The notes beneath the pieces are model-generated. The model searched no databases and was not told the origin of the DNA. It was given only the letters and a program-made list of their open reading frames with translations. From Aquisphaera insulae (GTDB lineage Bacteria > Planctomycetota > Planctomycetia > Isosphaerales > Isosphaeraceae): a DNA stretch of 64,000 bases. Location of the stretch: assembly GCF_011064615.1 (NCBI RefSeq), contig NZ_JAALJH010000009.1, positions 62,001 to 126,000 on the forward strand, written 5' to 3'. Shown here piece by piece: positions 43,672-51,887 of the stretch. How positions within the stretch are numbered: position 1 is the stretch's first letter; the number at the start of each line of letters is the position of its first letter. Made by a program: the position numbers and the translations under genes.

Positions 43672-44163
43672 GGCGATCCCCCGCCCTGGCGTCAGAATTC
43701 GGAGGCCGGGCCACTCCGGTGAACGACTCCTGAATCCTCTATGCGGACGGAGCGCGAGATCGTTCCCGATTTCCTGGAGGATGTGCACAGGGTGAGGAGA
43801 TGCGAATGCACGGGCCTCGCAGAATTCGAGGCCGGCGATCAGGGCGGCGAGAGTCCAGGGATGTCGGCCGCGCTCGAGAACGACGACCGGTCGAGCCCGT
43901 GACGAGGGAAGGTCGCCCCGCGGGAAATGCTTGGCCTGGAAATCAAGGGGATCAGCGAGGTCGACCGCCTGCTCGCGGACGATCAACTTCCAGAAGAAGC
44001 CGGGCCAGAGGGGAAGGAAGAGCCCGTTACGCGGCGTCCTTCGCCGCAATCGTGAACTAGCTTCGAGCGTCGCAGGTCGACGGAGTTTTGTCGGAGAAAG
44101 TCGAGCCTAAGAGTTCGACCTTCTCCGACTCAACTCACTCGATCTCGCGGCAAGGAAGCAAAA
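43672..44163. other. Intergenic region between lipoprotein and tRNA-Pro genes
   Basis: The reading frame of the lipoprotein gene remains open upstream to 44049 but shows no recognised domain. An inverted repeat of 15 bases occupies 44090-44129 (GTCGGAGAAAGTCGA and its near-complement, 10-base spacer). It lacks a T run and lies about 35 bases past the tRNA, so it may be an operator or part of a tRNA terminator. Confidence 0.4.
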
Positions 44164-44238
44164 TCGGGCCGAGGGGATTTGAACCCCTGACCTCTAGCAC
44201 CCCAAGCTAGCGCGCTAGCCAAGCTGCGCTACGGCCCG
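44164..44238 (-). tRNA. tRNA-Pro (anticodon GGG)
   Basis: The 75-base gene folds into a full cloverleaf: acceptor CGGGCCG / CGGCCCG with discriminator A, D-stem GCGC / GCGC, anticodon stem CTAGC / GCTAG with loop TTGGGGT, and T-stem AGGGG / CCCCT with TTCAAAT. The anticodon GGG reads CCC and CCU. The 3' CCA is not encoded; the next bases are TTTT. Confidence 0.96.
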
Positions 44239-44294
44239 ATTCTAGCCAAGAAAAACAGCCCCGTGAGGGGCGGTCTGTTCTCGCCAGGAACTAG

Positions 44295-44322
44295 ATTGTA
44301 TGATAACGACACGGTCTGTCAA
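44295..44322 (-). promoter_or_regulatory. Sigma-70-type promoter of tRNA-Pro
   Basis: TTGACA (44322-44317) and TACAAT (44300-44295) are 16 bases apart, almost a consensus promoter, pointing at the tRNA 5' end at 44238. Transcription would start near 44288. It overlaps the alternative pyrF ATG at 44300 on the other strand, which favours the later pyrF start. Confidence 0.75.
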
Positions 44323-44347
44323 TGAGGATTGTCCGGAGTCCTGCACG

Positions 44348-45283
44348 GTGAACTTCGCGGACCAGCTCGTCGAGGCAGTGCGTCGCAAGGGAAACCCTGT
44401 GCTGGTCGGCATCGACCCCAGGCCGGAAGAGCTGCCGGACGGATTCCTCGATCGGTTCCCGGGGACCAGGGCGGGAGTCGCCCAGGCGCTCAAGGCATTC
44501 GGATGCGACGTGCTCGATGCCGTGGCTCCGCTGGTCCCGGCCGTGAAATTCCAGTCCGCCTTCTACGAGGCCTATGGACCCGAGGGGCTCGAGGCGCTGC
44601 ACGCGACGGTCGAACACGCCAAGACTCGCGGGGTACTGGTCCTCTTCGACGGCAAGCGGAATGACATCGGCTCGACGGCGGAAGCCTATGCTAGGGCCTA
44701 TCTTGGCAAGGTCCCCGTCGGCGGAGCCTTCGAGCCCCCGTGGCAGGCGGACGCCATCACCGTTAACCCCTACCTGGGGACCGACGGCATCACCCCCTTC
44801 GTCAAGGTCGCCGCCCGAGAGAACAAGGGGGTCTTCGTCCTCGTCCGCACGAGCAACGCCTCCGCCCGCGAGTTCCAGGACCTGGTGGCCGACGGCAAAC
44901 CCCTCTATCGTCACGTCGCCGAGAGGCTGATCGCGTGGGGTGCGGGACACGAGGGGGAATCGGGCTATAACCTCGTCGGAGCCGTCGTCGGCGCGACCTA
45001 CCCGCAGGAGCTGAGCGACCTCCGCGAGGCGATGCCCGGGATCCTCTTCCTCGTCCCCGGCTACGGCACGCAGGGAGGGACCGCGAAGGACATCGCCCCG
45101 GCCTTCGACGACAACGGGCTGGGCGCCGTCGTCAACAATTCCCGGGGCATCACCTTCGCTTACGAGCGGCCTCATTTCAAGTCCCGATTCGGCGGGGACT
45201 GGCAGGGAGCCGTGGCGGAGGCCGTCCGCGAAATGATCGCCGATCTCGCCGAGAATACCAGGGCCGGCCGACTGCAATCGTAG
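44348..45283 (+). CDS. pyrF: Orotidine 5'-phosphate decarboxylase, type 2
   Basis: PyrF makes UMP from OMP in pyrimidine synthesis. The GTG start at 44348 (CGGAG nine bases upstream) gives 311 residues with the usual N-terminus NFADQLVEAVRRKGNPVLVGIDPRPEEL. An ATG at 44300 would add 16 residues, but it lies on the -10 box of the opposite tRNA promoter. The catalytic Lys/Asp motif is LFDGKRNDIGSTAEAYA, and the phosphate-binding end is VPGYGTQGG with VNNSRGITFAY. The length and motifs fit the longer type 2 enzymes found in actinobacteria, myxobacteria and planctomycetes. Confidence 0.95.
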   Translation: MNFADQLVEAVRRKGNPVLVGIDPRPEELPDGFLDRFPGTRAGVAQALKAFGCDVLDAVAPLVPAVKFQSAFYEAYGPEGLEALHATVEHAKTRGVLVLFDGKRNDIGSTAEAYARAYLGKVPVGGAFEPPWQADAITVNPYLGTDGITPFVKVAARENKGVFVLVRTSNASAREFQDLVADGKPLYRHVAERLIAWGAGHEGESGYNLVGAVVGATYPQELSDLREAMPGILFLVPGYGTQGGTAKDIAPAFDDNGLGAVVNNSRGITFAYERPHFKSRFGGDWQGAVAEAVREMIADLAENTRAGRLQS

Positions 45284-45324
45284 CCCGACCGGGAGTCTGG
45301 GCGACGTCCGCCCGCCCGAATCGC

Positions 45325-45585
45325 TCAGAGCTCGGGCATCGTCCCGTTGCGCACCGCCCGTCGGACCAGGAAGGTGCCGGTGCCGAGCAGGCCGAGCGGG
45401 ACGGCCAGCATCAGGCAGATGCTCCAGTTGTAACCGCTGGCCATGCGAGAGACCTCCTCCGGCTGGGCGGAGACGGCTTCCTTGCAGTTCGGGCACGCCG
45501 TGGCCGACCCCGTCGACAGCAGCGAGACGGAGATCAAGGGGATCGCGGCAAGCAGCCGGGATGACCGGGCAAGGCGTCGCGGCAT
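45325..45585 (-). CDS. Small exported CxxC membrane protein
   Basis: The 86-residue protein starts at 45585 with GGGAG eight bases upstream. It has a signal peptide (LLAAIPLISVSLLSTGSATA), directly followed by CPNCKEAV, and a C-terminal membrane helix (WSICLMLAVPLGLLGTGTFLV). The CxxC could bind copper or haem, or act in thiol exchange, at the outer face of the inner membrane. I do not know the family. It lies past the surface-protein gene, downstream of the cytochrome oxidase operon on the same strand, so a link to oxidase assembly is possible but not shown. Confidence 0.7.
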   Translation of the reverse strand: MPRRLARSSRLLAAIPLISVSLLSTGSATACPNCKEAVSAQPEEVSRMASGYNWSICLMLAVPLGLLGTGTFLVRRAVRNGTMPEL

Positions 45586-45693
45586 GGGAGGGCTCCCTCG
45601 ACGGCGTGGACCTGCAACGCAACCGATTCTAACCCGCGCCCGCGCGACGGTCAAACGGCGAGCTGATCTCGGATCCGATCCGTTCCAGGCCGT

Positions 45694-48600
45694 TCAGCCA
45701 CGCTTGACCGACGACCCGGCGATCACCTTCACCGGCTTACTGGCCGCGGCATGCAGGCTCGTCCGCGAAACGACCTTCGTGGTGACCGGCTTCGTCAGCG
45801 CCTTCCCGTTCTTCTGCAAGAACGGATACTGCTTCACCGTGAAGCTTGATGCGGACATGTTCACGCGGATCTGGCCGAACTGCCCGAGGCCCTCGATGTC
45901 CTGCAGGGTCGTCGTCCGGGCCGCCCGGCCCCGCGTCTTCGCCACGCTCCCCGTCAGGACCGACTTCCCGGGGACGCCCCCCTGGAGTCGGAGGCTGAGC
46001 CCCTCTCCGGTCGCCGAGCGGAGGAGATCGAGATAGCCGCCACGCGTCACCTTGAGAGTGACGAGGTTGCCGCTGTCGTCGTAGTACTTCAGGCTCGTGC
46101 CGCGGCCGAAGAGGGCGACGTAGTTCGTCCCCGCCGGACCGGTCGCGGTCCCATCGAGCGCGTTGCCGGCCAGGTCCATCAGGCCCGCCGGGCCGCTCCC
46201 GGCGACGAGAATCCGGTAGAAATGCCCTGCGGCCAGCGGCTGGGACGGGATGAGGGTGACGACACTCCGAGTCGGATCGTACGAGGGCGTGTTCAACCCG
46301 ATGATCCTGGCGTCGCCCGGAGCAGGCCGCCCGCTGGTGCCCAGGTCGGCGAGCATGTAGGCGGCCGGGCTGGCGGCCATCGAGGCGACCAGGGGCTCGG
46401 TGAAGTTGATCTCGATGCGGTCGATCGAGGATGGCGAGCCGAACCAATGGACGTCGGCAACCTGGGGCGGGGTCAGGTCGGGGTCGATGTTCACGACGTG
46501 AAGCGAGGCCGTCGTCGGCCCGGCCAGGATGGCCCCGCCGGCGGGCGAGTCGAGCATGAGCGAGACATACTCGTCGCCCCGATCGTGAGGGTTCGCCAGG
46601 ACGGGCACGACGATGTTGGCAACGGTCTGCCCCGGGGCGAAGGTCAAGGTCCCCGTGGTCGGGATGTAATCGACGCCGGGCACGGCGTTGCCGCCGCCGG
46701 TCCAGTAGTGAACCGAGACCGTCCCGAGCGTGCCGACGGTCCGGTAGACGGGGAAGACGGCGGAGCCTGCGTTTTCGGCGACGGTCACCGCCGTGGTCCC
46801 GAGTGCCAGGGTCCCGGGGACGTTGAGGATTTCCGCGGTCGCCGTGGAGGCGTTGTTGTCGGTGCTGGGATCGAACAGAGGGCCGCTCACGCTGGCCGTC
46901 CAGGACGCGGGGCCGAAGGAACTGGCCAGGAGAGTGATCAGGACCGAGACGGCCCCTCCCGACGGGACCAGGCCGAGCGGAACCTCCAGGACTCCCGAAT
47001 CGAACGAGCAGGCTCGCGACCCCGCGTCGGCCGAGACGAACGAGGCGCCCGTCGGCACGGGGAGCCGGAACATGGCCCCCGCGGCGTCGGACGGGCCATT
47101 GTTGGCGACGGTCGCGACGAGGGTCAGGGCCTTGCCGACCTCGGGCGAGGGAGTGGCCACGGCGAGCTCGACCGCCAGGTCGGCGACGGGGTCCACGCGG
47201 ACCGAGGCCATGATCGAGCCCCCCCCGGGGCCGGGATCGAAGTCGTCGGCCTCGACGGCGGCCGAGAGCAGGAGAGTCGCCGGGCTCGAGGGGATCGGCA
47301 GGCCCAGCCTGACCAGGATCGTCACGGTCACCGTCGCCTGGTTGGGGATCGTGCCGATCGCGGCCTCGAAGAGACCCGGCAGCAGGACCGGCGCGTCGCC
47401 GAGGCTGGAGGTGGCGGAGAGGGGCGTGAGGCCGGGAACCATCGGCAGGGCGAGGACGACCCCGGTCGCATCCGAGGGCCCGTTGTTGATGACGCTCACG
47501 GTGTAGGTCAGGGAGCTCCCCTGGTAGGACGGGCCGGGGGGCATGGAGAGCGCCAGCAGGAGTCGAGACGAGGGGACGACCTGGACCGTGACGGCGGCCG
47601 AATGGTCGTCGGGCGTGGGGTCGATGTCGTCGGTCGTCAGGGTGCCGGCGATGTCTCCGGAGCCGACGTCCGCGGCGTCGAGGACGACGGTGACGGTCGC
47701 GGTCGAGCCGCCGATCAGGGTGCCGAGATTGACGGTCAGGATCCCGCCGTCATACGAGGCGAAGCCGTTCGTGGTCGTGGTCGAGTCGTACGAGAAGTCC
47801 GGGCCGACCGGGATCTGGAGGACGACGCCGTTGGCCGGAGTCGTCCCCTGGTTGGTCGCCAGGAAAGTGATCGAAAACGAGTCGCCGAGGCGGACCGTCT
47901 CGGGCGCCGAGGTGACGGCCAGGGAAACGTCGGACACGGCCCGGACCAGGGTCGACGACGTCGCGACGTTGTTCGACGGGACCGGATCGGGCTCGGCCAG
48001 CGTCACCGAGGCGGAGCTCGTCAGAGTCGTGCCCGGCAGGGCCGTGACCGTGCCGACGACGGTGACGGTCGCGGTCGAGCCGGCGGCGAGCGTGCCGAGA
48101 TCGGCCGTGATGGACCGGCCCGCCCGCGTCACGGAGACTCCCGGGCCCGCGGTGACGGACAGGACGGATAGGCCGCCGGGCAGGCTGTCCTGGAGCATGA
48201 CGCCGTGGGCGTCCACGAGACTCTTGTTGGTCACCGTGACGCGATAGGTGAGCGACTGGCCGGGAGTAACCTGCGAGGGACTGGCGTCGATCGTGACCGA
48301 AAGATCCGCGACACCCTGAATCTGGACGGCCGGGGAGAACTCGGATGTGTTCCCCCGCGAGTCGGTCGCGGTCGCCGAGAGGACCATGCCCGGCCTCGCC
48401 GACGAGGGGAAGCCCAGGTTGAACGCCGATCGACCGGTCGAGTCGGTGGAGACGCTCATGACGCTCAGCAGCGTGGTTCCCTCGCCGAAGCCGCTCGGAT
48501 CGGGCGTGGGGGAGCCGAAGAACTGGATCAGGTAGGTCGAGGACCGCACGCCATCGAGGATTCCGTTGACCGACATGCTGCCGCCGTCGGACCGGGCCAG

Positions 48601-49941
48601 CGAAAGCAACGGGTAGTTCTGGAAGTCGTTCGGTCCCTGACCCATGCCGGGCTGATGGTTGGGGGTAGGACCATTCCCCAGGTTGATGCCAAGCCCGGCG
48701 TTGTCGTGGATCGAATTGGAGAGGATCGAGTTCCGATCGACGAGCCCGACGAGCTGTACGCCGGCACCCAGGCTCCCGGTGCCGTTGAACGCGATGAGAT
48801 TCCCCGACTTCTCGGACGCGCCGCCGACGGAGTTCCCGCCGCTCGCCAGCGTCACGCCGTTGACCGCGTTGCCGAGCGGGTTCTTGCCGGAGGCGTCCGT
48901 GCCGATGAAATTGCCGAGGATCTCAACGCCTCCCTGGCCGCGGAAGACCTCGACCCCGCTCCCGAGATTGCCGCCGATCACGTTGCCGGCGCCCGCGTCC
49001 GCGCCGCCGATCGTGTTGGCCCCCGCGCCGTCGAGGTGGATCCCATCCTTGAGGTTGCCGAGGCCGAGCCGTCCATCCGCGGTCGTGCCGATGAAATTCC
49101 CCTGGATCAGGTTGGCCGCCGCGCCGGAGTTGACCAGGACGCCGTCCAGGACATTGCCGGAGACGACATTGCCGGAGACCCCCAGGACCCCGCCGACGAA
49201 GTTCCCGCTGGCCCCGGACAGCACGATGCCGGTCGAGCCGTTGCCGAGGGCCGCGTTGCCGTCAGCCGTGGTCCCCACGAGGTTCCGCTCGATGACGTTG
49301 GCGGTGGACGTGCTCGTGGAGATCGCCAGGCTCAGCCCGTTCCTGAGATTCCCCGAGATCAGGTTCCCGTCCCCGGCAGTCAATCCCCCGATCGTGTTCC
49401 TGGAGGCGTCGACCAGGCGAATCCCGTCCTGGTTGGGCAGGGCCGTGCGGCCGGTGGGATCGGCCCCCACATAGTTCCCCTGGATCACATTGCCGTCGCT
49501 GCCCTGGATCAGGATCCCCGCGCCCCGGAAGCCGCCGATCGCCAGGCCGCGAACCAGATTACCCCCGGCCTGCAGGACCAGCCCGTCCGACGCGACGCCG
49601 GATCCGGAACCATCGATCTTGATCAGCGGCCGGCCGGCATAGCCGGGCTGGGTGGTGCCGTCGATCGTCACCTGGGCGGTGATCGCCGGCAGCGGGCTGG
49701 TCAGCGAGATCGTCTGAACACCGCCGCCGTCGATGTCGAAGCCGATCGAATCCCCGCCATTGTCGAGGTTGGCCTGGAGGATCGCCCACCTTAAGGACCC
49801 GGGATCGAGGTCATCGGCCGTCCTCTGGACGAGGAGCGTCGTCAGCAGCCGCCGGGACTCCATGCGCTCGACGGCCAGTCGCGCCCGCCGCTGGCGTACG
49901 GGGCTGCATCGCGTTTGGGGTCCGGCGGGTGTGCGGGACAT
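45694..49941 (-). CDS. Large secreted surface protein: beta-helix, DUF11, Calx-beta and SbsA-like domains
   Basis: The 1415-residue protein starts RRARLAVERMESRRLLT, the LEPR-like N-terminal motif of exported planctomycetal giant proteins. SLRWAILQAN, seen at the head of many beta-helix surface proteins, follows. A right-handed parallel beta-helix with NVIQGNYVG-type rungs spans about residues 80-430. Four DUF11-type Ig-like repeats begin near 540, 667, 797 and 920 (for example DLSVTIDASPSQVTPGQSLT). Next come a Calx-beta-like domain near 1047-1150 (TVAENAGSAVFPVYRT) and an SbsA-type Ig domain near 1153-1260 (RIEINFTEPLVAS). It is probably an adhesin or cell-surface component; the ligand is unknown. 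Confidence 0.88.
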   Translation of the reverse strand: MSRTPAGPQTRCSPVRQRRARLAVERMESRRLLTTLLVQRTADDLDPGSLRWAILQANLDNGGDSIGFDIDGGGVQTISLTSPLPAITAQVTIDGTTQPGYAGRPLIKIDGSGSGVASDGLVLQAGGNLVRGLAIGGFRGAGILIQGSDGNVIQGNYVGADPTGRTALPNQDGIRLVDASRNTIGGLTAGDGNLISGNLRNGLSLAISTSTSTANVIERNLVGTTADGNAALGNGSTGIVLSGASGNFVGGVLGVSGNVVSGNVLDGVLVNSGAAANLIQGNFIGTTADGRLGLGNLKDGIHLDGAGANTIGGADAGAGNVIGGNLGSGVEVFRGQGGVEILGNFIGTDASGKNPLGNAVNGVTLASGGNSVGGASEKSGNLIAFNGTGSLGAGVQLVGLVDRNSILSNSIHDNAGLGINLGNGPTPNHQPGMGQGPNDFQNYPLLSLARSDGGSMSVNGILDGVRSSTYLIQFFGSPTPDPSGFGEGTTLLSVMSVSTDSTGRSAFNLGFPSSARPGMVLSATATDSRGNTSEFSPAVQIQGVADLSVTIDASPSQVTPGQSLTYRVTVTNKSLVDAHGVMLQDSLPGGLSVLSVTAGPGVSVTRAGRSITADLGTLAAGSTATVTVVGTVTALPGTTLTSSASVTLAEPDPVPSNNVATSSTLVRAVSDVSLAVTSAPETVRLGDSFSITFLATNQGTTPANGVVLQIPVGPDFSYDSTTTTNGFASYDGGILTVNLGTLIGGSTATVTVVLDAADVGSGDIAGTLTTDDIDPTPDDHSAAVTVQVVPSSRLLLALSMPPGPSYQGSSLTYTVSVINNGPSDATGVVLALPMVPGLTPLSATSSLGDAPVLLPGLFEAAIGTIPNQATVTVTILVRLGLPIPSSPATLLLSAAVEADDFDPGPGGGSIMASVRVDPVADLAVELAVATPSPEVGKALTLVATVANNGPSDAAGAMFRLPVPTGASFVSADAGSRACSFDSGVLEVPLGLVPSGGAVSVLITLLASSFGPASWTASVSGPLFDPSTDNNASTATAEILNVPGTLALGTTAVTVAENAGSAVFPVYRTVGTLGTVSVHYWTGGGNAVPGVDYIPTTGTLTFAPGQTVANIVVPVLANPHDRGDEYVSLMLDSPAGGAILAGPTTASLHVVNIDPDLTPPQVADVHWFGSPSSIDRIEINFTEPLVASMAASPAAYMLADLGTSGRPAPGDARIIGLNTPSYDPTRSVVTLIPSQPLAAGHFYRILVAGSGPAGLMDLAGNALDGTATGPAGTNYVALFGRGTSLKYYDDSGNLVTLKVTRGGYLDLLRSATGEGLSLRLQGGVPGKSVLTGSVAKTRGRAARTTTLQDIEGLGQFGQIRVNMSASSFTVKQYPFLQKNGKALTKPVTTKVVSRTSLHAAASKPVKVIAGSSVKRG

Positions 49942-50238
49942 TCGATGCTGCTCTGGTGGGTGTCAAACGGCGTTGTGGTCGACCATTCTTATTAAACCCG
50001 CGTGCATCCGTCGAGGTGTCGCAGCAATCACTCCGAATTCTATCCCACTTTCCTCGGATGCATCACGTCGAGGACGACTGACGGCTTCCCCGCGCCCATT
50101 CGAGCGGCCAGAACTCCTACGTTTCAGATACTCCCTTCTTCGATCCATCGCCAGGAATCCCAATGCGATGGTGCATTATAGCACGAATGCTTGGCCGTTC
50201 AAGGCAGTAGCCGGCCCTGAGAGGAGACCCTGTCCTGG

Positions 50239-51387
50239 TCAGAGCCCGCCGGAGCCATTCGCAACGGGCAGATGGTAGAGCATCAGGTAGATCACGACCC
50301 CGGTCACGGAGACGTAAAGCCAGATGGGGAAAGTGACCGCGGCCGCGCGGGCGTGGGCGGCGAAACGTCCGCGGAGTGCGCGGGAGAGTGTCACGAGGAC
50401 GAGGGGAACGACGCCGAAGGTGGCGAGTAGCGTGTGGGAGAGCAGGATGGTCAGGTAGCTCCAGCGAAGGGCACCGCTGCCGGGGAACTCCACGCTGCCG
50501 GCGAAATAATGGTAAATCAGGTAGCAGGAAAGGAAGACCGCCGACGTGAGCAGGGCGACGACCATGAAGAAGACATGGCCGCGGACGGCCGGCTGCTGGA
50601 GCAATCTCGCGTCGGGAACGTCGACGGATTGGGGGGAGCCAGGTGACCGTCGGGGTCGTCGGATCAGGTTCCATCCGGTGAGGAGGAACACGGCACAGAG
50701 GCCGTTGAGGCTGGCATTGACCGCCGGAAGGGCCCTCAGCCAGGAGGGGGCGGCGAGCCTCTTCGCCCGCTTGACGAGCCTGGCGACGGCCGCCGGGTCG
50801 TTCGAGTCGAACTCGCCGATGATCCGGCCGCGGTCCACGAGGGCCAGGCGGCTGCTATGGGCGATGGTCTCGATCTTGCCGTCGGCGGTCGGCACGGGGT
50901 TGGGATCGACCATGACGCTGAGCTTGAATCGGTCCTTGATCAGCGCATAAATCTGGTCCCGAGCTCCGGTCAGGAACCACCACCGGCCGGGGTCCGCCTG
51001 ATGGCGGTTGGCGTACTCGGACAGGACGGCCGGCGTGTCGTATTCCGGATCCACGGACAGGCTGACGAGCAGCACGTCGGTCCCCGCCAGCTTCCCCTGG
51101 ACGTCCTGCATGATCGCCGTGATCTTCGGGCACTGGAGCGGGCAGCGGGTGAAGATGAAGTCGACGATCGCCACGCGATCGGCGAGATCGGCCTGCGTGA
51201 TCTCCCGGCCGGAGCGTTCCGTGAGCCGGAACGAGTCCAGGCGCTCTCCCGCTTCGCCGAGATCCTCGGCCGCCGGACGAGATGCCGGGGCAAGGCTCCC
51301 GGGCAACAGCAGGATAGCCAGTCCCGAGCAGAGGAAGGTTCCGACAACAACGACGATGCCGCGGCGGTAGAGGTTGGTGAGATTCAT
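50239..51387 (-). CDS. Sco1-type copper chaperone fused to DUF420 membrane domain
   Basis: Residues 1-215 are a Sco/SenC thioredoxin-fold domain anchored by an N-terminal helix. Its copper ligands are Cys82 and Cys86 in FTRCPLQCP and His177 in ETIAHSSR. Sco proteins insert copper into the CuA centre of cytochrome oxidase. Residues 221-382 form a DUF420-type domain with four or five helices (VNASLNGLCAVFLLTGWNLI, FFMVVALLTSAVFLSCYLIYHYF), itself usually encoded beside oxidase genes. The fusion keeps both assembly functions in one chain. The start at 51387 is preferred for topology; a further ATG at 51438 has no better binding site. It ends the cox operon. Confidence 0.92.
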   Translation of the reverse strand: MNLTNLYRRGIVVVVGTFLCSGLAILLLPGSLAPASRPAAEDLGEAGERLDSFRLTERSGREITQADLADRVAIVDFIFTRCPLQCPKITAIMQDVQGKLAGTDVLLVSLSVDPEYDTPAVLSEYANRHQADPGRWWFLTGARDQIYALIKDRFKLSVMVDPNPVPTADGKIETIAHSSRLALVDRGRIIGEFDSNDPAAVARLVKRAKRLAAPSWLRALPAVNASLNGLCAVFLLTGWNLIRRPRRSPGSPQSVDVPDARLLQQPAVRGHVFFMVVALLTSAVFLSCYLIYHYFAGSVEFPGSGALRWSYLTILLSHTLLATFGVVPLVLVTLSRALRGRFAAHARAAAVTFPIWLYVSVTGVVIYLMLYHLPVANGSGGL

Positions 51388-51454
51388 GAGGAACAGCTTA
51401 TCACAACCAGCGGGCGGGATGCAGAGCCGCAAGGGCATCCGAGCCGATCGCGTC

Positions 51455-51862
51455 TCAGGCTACGATCCGGAAGGTCCCCGGATGGTCGATGGCGGGCGCG
51501 GGGACGTTCATGGTCTCTCCCTCGTCGAGCAAGTCCTCGGCCACGGGCTTCAGGGCGACATCGGGGCAGAGCATGATCGTCAGGAAGACGGCCAGGACGC
51601 AGGCCGGGATGATCATCAGGTAGACCCACTTCTTCTCGAACTTCAGGTGCATGAAATACCAGCCGACCAGACCGGCCTTCACGAGCGCCATGCTCAGCAG
51701 GCCGAGGAGCAGCAGGGCGAAGTGGTCCTTGACGATCATCGCATAGACGTACTCGACGAAGGTGAGCACGGCCAGCGCCAGCCAGACCCTGAAGTAAGGG
51801 GCGTGCGATTCGACCTGGAGCTCATCGGCCATCTCGGGAGTCAGGCTCTGGGGATCGGCCAT
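51455..51862 (-). CDS. coxD: Cytochrome c oxidase subunit IV
   Basis: The 135-residue protein has three membrane helices (VWLALAVLTFVEYVYAMI, FALLLLGLLSMALVKAGLVGWYFMHL, WVYLMIIPACVLAVFLTIML), and the WYFMHLKFEKKW stretch is characteristic of the small prokaryotic subunit IV. It stabilises the oxidase rather than carrying cofactors. The gene begins 25 bases after coxC and ends before the Sco-DUF420 gene. Confidence 0.92.
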   Translation of the reverse strand: MADPQSLTPEMADELQVESHAPYFRVWLALAVLTFVEYVYAMIVKDHFALLLLGLLSMALVKAGLVGWYFMHLKFEKKWVYLMIIPACVLAVFLTIMLCPDVALKPVAEDLLDEGETMNVPAPAIDHPGTFRIVA

Positions 51863-51887
51863 GATTCGGCTCCTTCGGGCTCATGGG

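Noticed and set aside
46222-49794. Long plus-strand open frames opposite the surface protein gene
   Set aside because: These are Arg/Asp/Gly-rich antisense products; the minus strand has recognisable repeats throughout.
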